From Gnetum montanum (lineage: Eukaryota > Streptophyta > Gnetopsida > Gnetales > Gnetaceae), in the NCBI GenBank assembly GCA_015680685.1, contig MNCI01021399.1, forward strand, positions 1,468,278 to 1,532,277: a stretch of 64,000 bases of DNA. Direction: 5' to 3'. The notes beneath the pieces are model-generated. The model worked only from the letters and a program-made list of their open reading frames with translations. It was not told where the DNA came from and did not search any database. Position 1 is the stretch's first letter; each line of letters begins with the position of its first letter. Below, piece by piece: positions 42,060 through 52,961 of this stretch. The position numbers were made by a program, and so were the translations under genes.

Positions 42060-45000
42060 AGCACTTACTTGACCTAGGCTAACACATTAACAAAGTCCTT
42101 AACATTGGCTACATTTTTTTTGGCCTTGACTTCTTTCATGTGGCCCAAGAGATGGATTTCTCATGGAGGTGACTTAGGCTTTGTTTGGTTGGCTTTCTTA
42201 GGCATCTTAATGCTTCCTTGTGATTTTCTTGTTGTGGCTTATTTGGTTTTTTTGGCCATAGGAACCATAGATATAGGAATTGAATTTAGTAGACCCATCA
42301 CTCTTTACTCTCATTGTTGCCTAATCTTTTTGTTTGCAAGATGCTTGTTGGGTCTCCTATGTTGCCACCTGGGGGGGGGGGGGGGGGGGTCNNNNNNNNN
42401 NNNNNNNNNNNNNNNNNNNNNNNNNNNNNNNNNNNNNNNNNNNNNNNNNNNNNNNNNNNNNNNNNNNNNNNNNNNNNNNNNNNNNNNNNNNNNNNNNNNN
42501 NNNNNNNNNNNNNNNNNNNNNNNNNNNNNNNNNNNNNNNNNNGGGGGGGGGGGGGATGGGATCTCCCAATGTTGTGAGCAAGGGTGGCCCTTGGAAAGGA
42601 GGGGGTAGATGCATTGGCTATTACTGGGCTTTGAGTAGGTGAGGGGCTAGCATGTTGTGGCACTCTAATTACGAAGGATGACTAAATAGTTTTTGTTGAT
42701 GTAACATGTGGGGGGAGCCTAACTATGAAGGCCATTGTGGATGCTTGAGGTGGTGCTCTAATAACAAAAGGGGGCCTCGAACTTGTGGGGGTTGACGGTA
42801 CCCTTTCACTAATAGAGGGCACCTAGACCATGAATGGCTACTGCACCAGTTCTAGATCATCATCAATGCTAATAACATTTATGACATAGACAACATCATC
42901 TACATTTAGAGGATCATTGTACATCCTCATGGACTAGTTTTAAGGCCTAATTAGGTTTGTAGTGTTGAGTACTAGCTCGTGTCTATCAATCATCCTTTGC
43001 AAGTGATCTTGCAAGGCTAGATAAAAGTCCATGTTATGGTCAGGCAACTGGTGGTAATGGAAAATTGATCTAACCTAAAATGTCTTGGGACTAGGGGTTT
43101 GTTTGATGTTGCCAAAGCCGGATTTCCTAGTAGCTTGTAGTATCTATCATGTTTCTTGTGGGAAGCCTCATACATTTGTTTGTATTGGATGCATCCAGCT
43201 CTTAGCAGTTGGTCTAGCAACTTCAAAGGCTTTAGTGGTAATAGGGCATACTTAGAGAAATCCTTATGCTCAAAGTTGGACCTTTGAACAACTTGCATTG
43301 TGGCCATCAAGGATGTAGGCTAGTTAATTGCCTTAGCACTACAATTGATAGCTTGGTTGTTAGCCAAGGCTTTGGGATGCTTATCCTTTTGCCCCTAGTT
43401 GGTTGCTTTGGCCTCTTTGGCTATAGTTTCCACCATTGGATTTTGCTTTCCCTTGTCTTTGTCTCTCCTTGCATGCTGGCTCTTATAGGCCATGTAGGCT
43501 GGGTCTTTGCTAGCTTTTACCACATCTTCTATGCTTTTGGTTTGAGTGAAGGCTTGACTTAGGGATCACAGGCCTAGGTAATAAAATTTTGACTTTATAA
43601 AGTCATTGATTGTGCCCTTTAAAATGGCTAGGAGATTTGCTTTAACTATTGGCTCTTGTATTTCATTTAGCAAGGCACTCCAACATTGAATGAACTTCTA
43701 CACAGGCTCTAGGTGGCCCTGCTTAACTTGAATTAGTTGGTATAAGGTTGCCTCTAGCTTCAAATTACATTTGAAGTGTGTTACAAATTGGCTCAAGAGG
43801 TCCTCTAAAGAGTAGATAGAGCCTTTGGGCAATGAATGGTACCAATCTAATTAGTGACATGGTGAGCACATGCATGATGGCATGTGGCCATGCTTACAAT
43901 AGCAGGCACTCTAACCTAAACATGAACAAATGTGCATTGGGGCCTTCCTTACCATTGTATTTGGTGAGACTCTAATTGGAAGAGTTAAAGGTGGGACCAT
44001 AGGACTTATAGGGTTGCCCTCAAAGAAGTCCACCACTTTGACAGTTTTAGAGGAGGTGGCTTTGAGTTTCCTCACCTCTTCTATCAAGCTCTAAATCATT
44101 CTGGTCCAGGATTTGAGACACTCTAGTTAGCTATGTTGGTTGTGCTATCTACTACTGGACTAGCTATGAAGCCCATGGCCTGGTTGTAGGTTATAGAATC
44201 ATGCAATGTGCTTGATGCATTGGCCATGCTATGGGGACAGTGATTGGGGGAAGCAATGTACACATGGGTTGGGCTAACATTGAGGATGCTAATGAAATAG
44301 GTAGAATGTAAGGTGCCTTTGTTGCTTGGGGCCTAGAGGCGAGCCCTACATAAATGTGTGGTTGCTATGGGTAGAGATGATTAAGTGGGATGTGATGATG
44401 CCATGAAGGGTAATTCAAGGGATGTTGACCTAAGCCTAATGAAGTGGAAAGGTGATGCTAGTGCTATGACCATCTCAAGGAGAATGGGTGAATGAGACCA
44501 AGGAGGAGCCAGACTTGGAATCACTCATTGGAAGATGGTGTGGAAAGAGCCCTCATGCTTAGAGCAAGCTACAAATTCATCCTCTTCCTTCTATAGGGGC
44601 TCCTTGTGGTTCATTCCTATGTCCCACTCACTTGCTTGGATGAGTTGGGCTAATAGCTAATGGTAGGGTTCCATGAGTGAGATGATATTAAATGAGGAGG
44701 GGATATGCTCCTATCCATCCTAATGGATTAGTTCATAGTTTTTCTTTGCTTATATGTTAAGGTGGTCTATACATAACCCTACTTAAATATTCACACATAT
44801 GAAGTTGTACTACTTGTTGCTTAGCATGACATGTTCTAGGTCTTAATCACATGACCTAAGGAATTTCCTTTGTCCTACCATCACAAGGCTCCTAGGGACA
44901 TCAATCTTGGTCTCCTATTGGATGGGCAAGATGTTGAGTGCATTCAAGACTAACATCAAAGGTTGATCTAGGTTCATGGACATAGATCAAGTTGTAGGAG
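42060..45000 (-). pseudogene. gag of element C
   Basis: Collinear with element B gag. A Lys/Pro-type linker lies at about 42,080-42,260. At 43,017-43,310, FEHKDFSKYALLPLKPLKLLD is equivalent to the YTLLPMEPSKLLEKL segment of B. The capsid-like part is at about 43,560-43,820 (Q-G-x-x-E and L-x-x-L-I-Q-V-K type text) and the N-terminal region extends to about 44,700. Broken by many stops, and by the gap at 42,392-42,542. No 30-bp repeat is seen here, unlike B. Confidence 0.65.
42371..42555. other. Assembly gap flanked by poly-G
   Basis: 19 G (42,371-42,389), then TC, 151 N (42,392-42,542), then 13 G. The homologous stretch of element B (about 23,320-23,370) has no long G run. The missing sequence is therefore probably short and the G runs may be sequencing artefacts. 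ORFs across it are meaningless. Confidence 0.9.
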
Positions 45001-45414
45001 GCAATTGCAAGGGTTTCTGGTTGTGAAACACTATGGATTATGATGAAACTGACTATGCCTTAGCTAACACCACTAACTACACTCTCCACACTGAAGAGTG
45101 GACTACATTGGCTATGCTGAAGACAACTACACTCTAGCTAGAAATGATTGAAATTTAGTAGATAGTGGAAAGTGTGATATGGGTTGCTATGCAAGGTCCC
45201 TGGGGGATTGACTATAGGGTCCAATCTACACCAATAGGTTAATAGATAATGCCTATGATGGCCTAAGATCTAGCTACTACTATGTGCATAGTAGGTCCAC
45301 AGGGGTGTTATAGTCTATGTTGGCTTGAAGCTAGCAACTAAAATGCAAAGAACATGCAAGAAAATGATAACAAAGTTTGAACAAGTGGTTCACCCTCCTT
45401 CTTGTGCTAGAAAT
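45001..45414 (-). other. 5' UTR of element C
   Basis: Non-coding. It carries CTACACTC/CTATGCC words and ends CACCCTCCTTCTTGTGCTAG next to the LTR edge, which is where the PBS should be. I could not match it to a tRNA. Confidence 0.5.
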
Positions 45415-46843
45415 TGTAATGATCAAAAACATCGGTGGCTAGAACACCAAGGTTCACAGGTGTGTAGCCTAGCCCTAAATCCATGCAAGGGCCTACTGAA
45501 AGTGAAGATAAGGTACCTTGAATAGTCTAGTTGATTGAATAGGAATGTATCGAATGTAATGGGGGTGTAGCATGGTAAGTTGTGATGGTAATGCAAGACA
45601 ATGCTAAAGGTGCAGGAAATGTCTACGATGTTTGCTGTGCTTGCAATGTTTATGGTGTCAATGAAGTTAGGGATAGTTATAAGCACCTGAGGCGGCAAGT
45701 GTAGTTAAGGGATTTAGCAAGGTAGACAGTGTTGACGCATGAGGACTACCACCTAAGTATGGTTTCAAGCATGTAAAATAGCAAAAAATGAAAATAAAGT
45801 GTAGAGAATGCAAAGGAATAGAGAAAATAAAGCAAAGCATCACCCCAAATGGGATTGAGTGTAGTTAACACCAAAAGGGGGCTAGTAGGTATGCAATGTA
45901 TAGTAGGCATAAGTTGATAGTGTAATCATAGTCCCTAGGTTATCTAGCCATGAAGAATGGTATTCTATCAAGGTGTTTGCATTTCTTGAGTTGACTATTG
46001 TAGTGTACTACCAGATGTGATGTTCTGCTAGACTGAAGGGGGTCTGTGATGGTCTACAACTTCACCTCTTAGTTTGTTCATGAATATGCCCTCGATTCAC
46101 TATGAAGTTCCTCCTTTATTGCATCAAAGATGCAAGTATTTATAGGTTTAGTGTTAGTAAGGAATGTGGGATGGCTACCACTTGGTGGATGAAATAGTTG
46201 GAACTATGCTTAGTGTAGTTACTATTCATGTGGTGTGCTAATGGGGCTAATGGTATTGCACTTTGTTATGCTCTGTTGGGCTCTATGGGACTATGACTAT
46301 GCTACCAATGTGTGCACTAGGAGGACCATGAGGTACCTAAGAAATAAAACTTAGAGACTACACTCTACAAGATTATGCTCTCCACACTCTCATGTGGGAT
46401 TCAGAATAGTTACAATTTTGGGGCAAAAGGGAATACAAAAAAGAAGTATTTTGCTAACTAAAAAGGTGAGTTGACTATGTTCTAGAGTTGAGTTGAGCAT
46501 TGTTGCTACATTGTGGAGGCCGTTGGAGACTATCCTTGGTAGCTACACTTCTCTAAAAGGTGACTATGCTCTAGGCTAGGGGTGAGTGTAGTCTTAGGAC
46601 TTGGAAAAACTTACAAAATTGGCCTTTTTCTAAGTACACTCTCCTCGACTATGCTGTCTATGTTCTAGAATGGTATGCTTGGGGGAGAGTGTAGTCTTAA
46701 CACTTAGCCAAAATTTTGGAATTTTTCCCTTCAACTGACTACACTCTAGGAGACTACGCTCTCTATGCTCTGTTGAGTGTAGTTCCCACACTTTGTCAAA
46801 AATTGCAGTTGAGACACCATAGTCTAGATTTGGTGGTGTTTTT
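45415..46843 (-). repeat. 5' LTR of element C
   Basis: 1.43 kb. Starts TGTAATGATCAAAAACATCGG and ends GGTGGTGTTT, with the terminal CA decayed. It aligns along its whole length with 14,013-15,438 of element A. TATTTATA is at 46,137-46,144. Confidence 0.8.
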
Positions 46844-47750
46844 AGCTATATTAAAAGTACACCTAATAAAATTTACTACAAAACCAGCCACCAAATCACC
46901 AATCAAAATTGTGAACTATCAAGCAATAAAAATTAGAAATTTTCACTATTATTATGAAGTCATCCATACATCAATTATACTAGCACCATGTCCCGAATTT
47001 CATTAGCAACATAGCTAGCATCAATAGATATATCAACACAATATTATATGAATATATATTAATTATCATTATTATTTTCTCTCTTATGTCATTGTAGAAA
47101 CACTTATGCCCTTCCCTAATGATAGATAGTTTTTGATAATTCCTTTCTTTTACTATAGAAGAATTTCAATCAAAATTTTCTTATAGGATAAAATAGCTGA
47201 GAAGGAATAAATTTTAATCCTAGCAAGATAGTTTTGGTGGCATCTGGTTGAAAATTTAAAAAGATCAAATCAAAATTTTAAAAGATAAACCATGGTTTAG
47301 ATGCTACCCAAAATATGTGAGATATCATTTATTAAAAGAAGATACAATCAAATTTGCAAAGGTACAAAACTCATAATCAAAGCCATAATCTAGATCATTA
47401 AACATAGAGAATGAGAAGAATCTAGAAAGATAGTTTATTTAATAAAAAATCCCATTAGGCCATTACTACTTCCTATCATTCTTCATGTTGATGAGCATAG
47501 TCAACAAAGTAGTAACAAACTACTTCATGAATTTAATTCAATGCAAGTAAAAATTCTAGAAGATAATGCAAAAATAACTTATACAATAATAAGCTTGAGA
47601 TTGGAATTGAGGTTTTCTTGACTACTATCTTCATTTTGAGGAACTAGATTGGGTAGCAACTGTAATAAGTTTGAGCCCCTTCCTTTTCCCCTTGGGGAAA
47701 TAATAAGTTACAAACTTTAAGAATAGGATCATGGTGTTGAATGGTAGATG
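46844..47750. other. AT-rich region without recognised genes
   Basis: No LTR edge or coding motif found. A GATGGTGCCCA word at about 47,745-47,756 could be the remains of a tRNA-Asp type PBS next to the LTR fragment that follows. Confidence 0.3.
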
Positions 47751-47756
47751 GTGCCC

Positions 47757-48630
47757 ATCAACAACCATATAAATTTACAAGCATGTACATGGACTCTATC
47801 GTAATCTGGAGATGGAATAAGCCAAACATCTAGAAGTCTAGAAATAGGATGGGTAGATTCTAAGTAGTCTTCTTGGATATATTTGTACTAGGTGTATAGT
47901 GTATCATTAAATATGATTGAGGTATATGATCCATGATGTTTTGTGGCTCATAATTACTAAAAATAGAAATTTATTAAAGCTAGAAATTAATTTAATGATG
48001 TAAGTAATCTAAAATCCTATAGGAATGAGTATGTGCTTCATCAACATGCAATCACACTTCTAGATCCATGCATTAATCATTGGGCAACTAAACTAACTAA
48101 TTACTAATAAACCAAATTAACTAGTCATTGTGTGTCCAAGTCAAATATACCTAACACTAAAGGTCTTAGTGTAGTTAATCCACTTTTACTAATACTATGA
48201 GAAATGTAAAGGAAACTATTATAGAAAAATACTAATTTGTTATATGAAAATAAAGAAAATAAAATATCAATATAATAAAAGTCATAGTGCTATAATATGA
48301 GAGAATCAATCTTGATCTTCTTTTTTGAAATATGATTACATCTAGATGTAATCACTCAAATGAGAATTCAAGAAAATTGACTTAAGCATATGCTATAGGT
48401 ACTTATAGATTGACTAAGAATTATGAAATGAAGGTGTAAGAGTTTCCCTAAGATTGATAAAAAGTGATGTTTTCTGTTATTACAACTCACATGTTTAAAG
48501 ATAAAATCATTAATTACACTAATGAATCTATGTTAGCACATCATAGTCTAAGTTAATGCATATGCACTAACCAAGCTACATTGATGCATATGTATATTCT
48601 AAAATAGTGTATACATTGTATAGATTGAAA
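47757..48630 (-). repeat. Eroded Athila-family LTR (element 1 subfamily)
   Basis: ACAACCATATAAATTTACA at the left corresponds to the family CCCAACCATATGAAT. GATTGAGGTATATGATCC and AATCAATCTTGATCTTC match the element 1 LTR and the 7,500-8,150 fragment. The right part holds ATGCAT/CATTGATGCAT words. No clean ends or duplication. Confidence 0.45.
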
Positions 48631-48639
48631 ATATATAAT

Positions 48640-49725
48640 ATTTATGTCCTAAAATAGTATCCATGACTTGGTCCACGAAAGGTAGTGAAAAATGATCCTT
48701 GAGTGTAATAGCATTCAATAGTCTAAAGTCAACACAGATTATCCATTTATCTCCTTTCTTAAGAACAATGACAAGTGAGCATATTTTATTTTGGAATTAA
48801 GTCGAAATTGAGGTAATCATCTCAAAATTACTACCAAATTAGTGTATATGCAATGTTGGCATATATGAGATTAATTCATGTAATCTCCTCAAAGGATCAT
48901 GTAAATGTCATGGGTAATTTATTTATTACCTCTAGTAATCTTCTCTTCTATCTTTCATGATGTTGGCATTAATGATGATAGGCTTTTTATTTTTTTAAGT
49001 AAACACATTCTTATAATTCAAACAAAGGTTTTAAGCTCAATAGGCTTAGCATACATTATCTAGGATCTCCAACTTTCTCCAATTAACTAGTTCTTCTTGA
49101 ATATAGCTCTTTTAGGAAAATTTTCTTATTCCTCTAATCTTGTATATTTTCTCTACATAGAAATTGGTGATTTTCTTTATACATTTCATGCATATGTTTA
49201 ATTTTTCCTTTTCTTTAGTGACCAATTGTTGAGTGTCTTCCTATTTAGTGGTCTTCATATAGCCATTTTTACACATACTTTTATTTTATATTTTTACTAC
49301 ATGCTAGAATGATGGTAACTTTAATATTTTAAATTTTCTATGCACACTTTCACCCTCAATAATTGTATGAAATCCATGAAACTTGCTTCCTCTCAACTTA
49401 TTCATGTTTAATTTCCTTGGTAAATTCTAAGAAAATATCTTTGATGCCTAGCTTTTCATCAATTATGTTCATCTAATCTTTTTCCATGATAGGTGGGAAC
49501 TTTCCATTATTTCTCCCTATGTGGATCATTAAGAAATTTTCAAGATAATACCATACACTAATATTTGTTATAATATGATCAACATATTTCAATGGTACTA
49601 TGACAAATTGATCTACAAGCTTCAACTTGATATTGTTCTTCCCTAGTAAGAATAGGTTTTAAGCTTTATACATTTATTGTGAAATGAGATTGACATCTAA
49701 ACCTCAGTCTAAAAAAGATTTTCAT
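48640..49725 (-). pseudogene. Athila-like protease and RT N-terminus fragment
   Basis: The minus strand at 49,470-49,725 gives GLDVNLIS, KLKLVDQFVIVPLKYVDHII and LGIKDIFLEFTKE, collinear with the proteases of elements 1 and D but much more diverged. 48,650-48,790 matches the RT region of element 1 at 2,640-2,790 (CCATGACTTGGTCCACGAAAGG versus CACCTAGTCCACAAATGG). The text between is degraded. The RT stops abruptly next to the LTR fragment at 48,630, so a deletion or insertion separates them. Confidence 0.6.
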
Positions 49726-52050
49726 GGTGATTTTTTTCAATTTATAAGTAAATTAATGGGCTGCTAGTATTAGTTTTCTATTATGGAAGATCAACCACCT
49801 AAATCTCATTGAATATCACATAAGTGTTAATTTTCTAATATTAGTTTCAACAAATTTTTACCTTGTTAGTTAAAATTACTGATCACATGGAGACTCTTAA
49901 ACATCATTGTTTGTTTACCTTTGTAATTAAGATGAATTGATTAGTCTAATAGAATTATCTAGAAGGTTGGGAAGTATGCTAAAGAAAAGAATACTTCATA
50001 TTTTTGGAGGATTTCTCTAATGAAAGTCCTACAAAAAACACCTCAATGAATCAAATAGAAAACATCTAACCCACTATTCCTATGAAATTATTCTTCTTAA
50101 CTTCACAATGACACCTTCACAAACTAAGTGTTAGAGTCCTCAATTCACTGCCAAAAATGGTTTTTAACTCAATATAACCTTCACTAGGTTAATGATAATG
50201 ACATGATGAGGCATGAATTTCTAATCAAATGGCTAAGTATAGAATGCTAGAAAATTGGCTAAGTATAAAATGTTGAAAATTTAATTAGGTATGAAATGAA
50301 TTAGGAGTGATGAAATAAAAACTAAGTGTAAAAACATGCATAAATAGCATAGGATATTAAGTATGAGATACTATGATATGGAGGAAGGGTTTAGATTCTC
50401 TTCCCAAATAAATATAAGTATTTATCTTCTATGAAGGGACAAACTACATGTGTTTGTAAAAACATATATATAAAAACTGATGATATAAGCTCAATTCAAG
50501 AGAAAAATATGAGTTTGATGGAGGATTTTGAAACTCTAGAGGATAGGGGTAGTTAGATGGATAAGTGACAAGAATGATTGAAAATTAGTTTGAAGTAAAA
50601 ACAGGGTTGTTTTAACTAAGTGTCATAGTGATGATGTTTGAACCTTAAAAATTATATGAGGCCTAGAAAATTGCATCTCTAGGAATCAATATTGATGCTT
50701 ATTAAGTGAAGTCAAAGGCACACTAATATTGGTTCTAAAGGCATATGCATGAACATGGAGCACATTGGTGATGTTGGAAGGTATATTGTACATGCTCACC
50801 ATCTCTTGAAATCTTGAAATTGTGCTCAAGGTCTCATGAAAACCAACCTAGAATTTATGATTTTAACCCCTATTTATAGGCCTAGGGTTGCTAATTTGAA
50901 CTTGGATTTAAGTCATGCCTTTGTGGAAGTTGTCTTGGAGTTCAAAATAGTAATTTTAGCCTTTAAACTTGGGAAGTATAGTAATATAGCCAAATGACAT
51001 TGACGTTAGCATTAGTGTTACCAACACTTAGGAAAATTTTTCTAAATTTATCTAAATACTGATTCCTACCTTCTAGAGCTTTTTCTAATGCCCAAACTAA
51101 TGTTGAATAGTGTTGAGATGTTGCTAAGATGCTCGTGAGGTAGGGGGATGCTGCTAAATGTCAAGATAAGGGTAGATGATGTCACATTGGTGGTTTTATG
51201 ATAGTGACATGTCAACATCAAAATTTTGACTATTTTATCCAAGCTACCATTTTGAGCTTCCAAAGCCTTATTTGATGCTTGAATTGAAGTCAAATTCTAC
51301 TAAGATAATACCAAAAGACTAAGGAGACTAGTGAATGGTATTAGATTTTGGGCAAGATGAGCATGGAGGTCAAGGTATGTGTCTCACAAGTGTTAGTAAG
51401 GTACTTAGAGAAATTTGCGAACTTTTCCGAGTGAAGCTTGTGAGCCTCAAGGATGTTGAAAAGTGATGGAATGATATCCAGAGGTTTCCAAGGAACTTTC
51501 ATAGTCAAGAAAATGATGTCAAATGTTAATCCTAAGTTGTTAGAATCATGCTAACATCATCATGGTGATGTTGACGTTGATGATAATGTCAACATTAACA
51601 TCACCTATAGAGTTAGAAAAATATCTAACTTCAAAACTACCAAAGTTACCATAGAAAATGTTGAAATCACCATTTGGAGTATCAAAACTAACATCAACAA
51701 ATCATTGGAGAGCTTGGAAAGATAGGAGATGAGTCAAATTGTAGGTGAGATTTACCTTGGGAATGCTTGAGATCATGATTATGCTTTCAACATAAATGTT
51801 AATGTTAATCGAGAGTTAGAATTTTTTCATGTGTTAGGGACCTACAACCAAACTACCTAAAATCATCAAATTTGATTCCCATAATGCTATGGAATCCTAG
51901 GATATGCTATTTTGGATCTAATGACATGTATTAGTCATGCCATCCATAAGTTTTAATCCCATGACAATTAGAATTCCTATGAGTTTTAACCCATGCAAAT
52001 TATTTGTGATAGTATTATAGAAAAAGAAGTGTAAGCTCAACAAATATAAA
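49726..52050. other. Old repeat-derived region with LTR-like segment
   Basis: 50,228-50,335 repeats ATGGCTAAGTAT(A)AAATG words as in the 5' UTR of element B. CCCTATTTATAGGCCTAGGG near 50,870 resembles the TATA region of Tat-family LTRs, and AACACTTAGGAAAATTT at 51,025 resembles their U3. This suggests a diverged Tat-family minus-strand LTR around 50,300-51,070. No ORF with recognisable domains. Confidence 0.35.
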
Positions 52051-52796
52051 TGATGAGTGGCAAGGTACCTCTACAATCAACCATACGAATACGAGCATTA
52101 CACCTGGACTAGTATTAGCTTTGTCATGTATGTTTTAGTTCAGAGTGAGGTGTATGATGGGTTTCTAACCTAATGCTACTCCTAAAGGAAATGGAAAGTA
52201 ATATTAACTAATCTAGGAGAGATAGGGTAAGAGAATCTAAACTAGCCTAAGTGCGATGAGCATCCATTCCTTGATTATCTGTACACATCTTAGACTTTGT
52301 GCACAACTACCACTGGGATTACCAAGCGCAAATCCTAGGTATGCTACTAGGTTACCAAGTAGTCACACTTAAATGCTCGTAATCAAGTTGTACTTATTCC
52401 ACGTTTTAACATGAGTTTAAGGGTGAGAAGAGATTAACTAGGAAATAAGTAAATAACAATTAAATAATTAATTAAACTAAGTGAGTGTTGCAATGATGAA
52501 GTAATCTCGATCTTTATTGCTAGTCATGTACATGTCCAAGTACGTCACACTCGAATAAAGGATGTCGTACAATTACAATCACCACACTGCTGGCATACAC
52601 TGGAAAATAATTCTAACTCTAAGAAGGGAAAATGCAAGAGTTTAGCTAAGGGACTAAAACCTAGATGCCTAAACTCATCTGTCTACCTCTTATTTATAGA
52701 TGAGGAGATAGGCCATGATATCGCATGTGCGATATCACAACTGGCATGCGATATCGTGTACGCGATATTGCAGTCACCCTAAATGACGACTCATCA
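52051..52796 (-). repeat. 3' LTR of element G
   Basis: 746 bp, TGATGAGTGG...GACTCATCA. It lacks about 95 bases present in relatives between GAGCATTACA and CCTGGACTAG, a clean internal deletion. GATATC palindromes lie at about 52,715-52,770 next to CTTATTTATAG. Confidence 0.85.
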
Positions 52797-52808
52797 TACC
52801 CCCACAAC
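52797..52808 (-). other. Polypurine tract of element G
   Basis: The minus strand reads GTTGTGGGGGTA, directly before the LTR start. The preceding CGAGGATGAGTTTTCATTCA matches the end of element D. Confidence 0.75.
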
Positions 52809-52961
52809 TGAATGAAAACTCATCCTCGAGTTACAATGATTACAAAGTGGATAGGTATGGGATTATTAAATGGGAAAATTGGATTATGCCACAGTGTGAA
52901 ATGAGAAAAAAAATAAGGACAAAACACACAGAATGTTCTACATCTACCAAAAGTTTGGAAC

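Larger units (their letters stand above)
39500..46843 (-). mobile_element. Tat-like element C, gag-protease only, left end missing
   Basis: Minus-strand order: 5' LTR (45,415-46,843), 5' UTR, gag, protease and linker, 3' UTR with minisatellite. It is collinear with element B over gag, protease and the junction to 3' UTR, including absence of RT and integrase. The 3' LTR is missing: sequence left of about 39,500 is the unrelated plus-strand pseudogene. The protease is interrupted by a solo LTR at 40,539-41,525, and gag by an assembly gap. Confidence 0.8.

Noticed and set aside
42105-42663. Several ORFs of 85-167 codons on both strands
   Set aside because: They are open only because they run through 151 N and the G homopolymers.
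45390-45414. tRNA assignment for the Tat-family PBS (rev. of CACCCTCCTTCTTGTGCTAG)
   Set aside because: No convincing match to a known plant tRNA 3' end from memory. Left unassigned.
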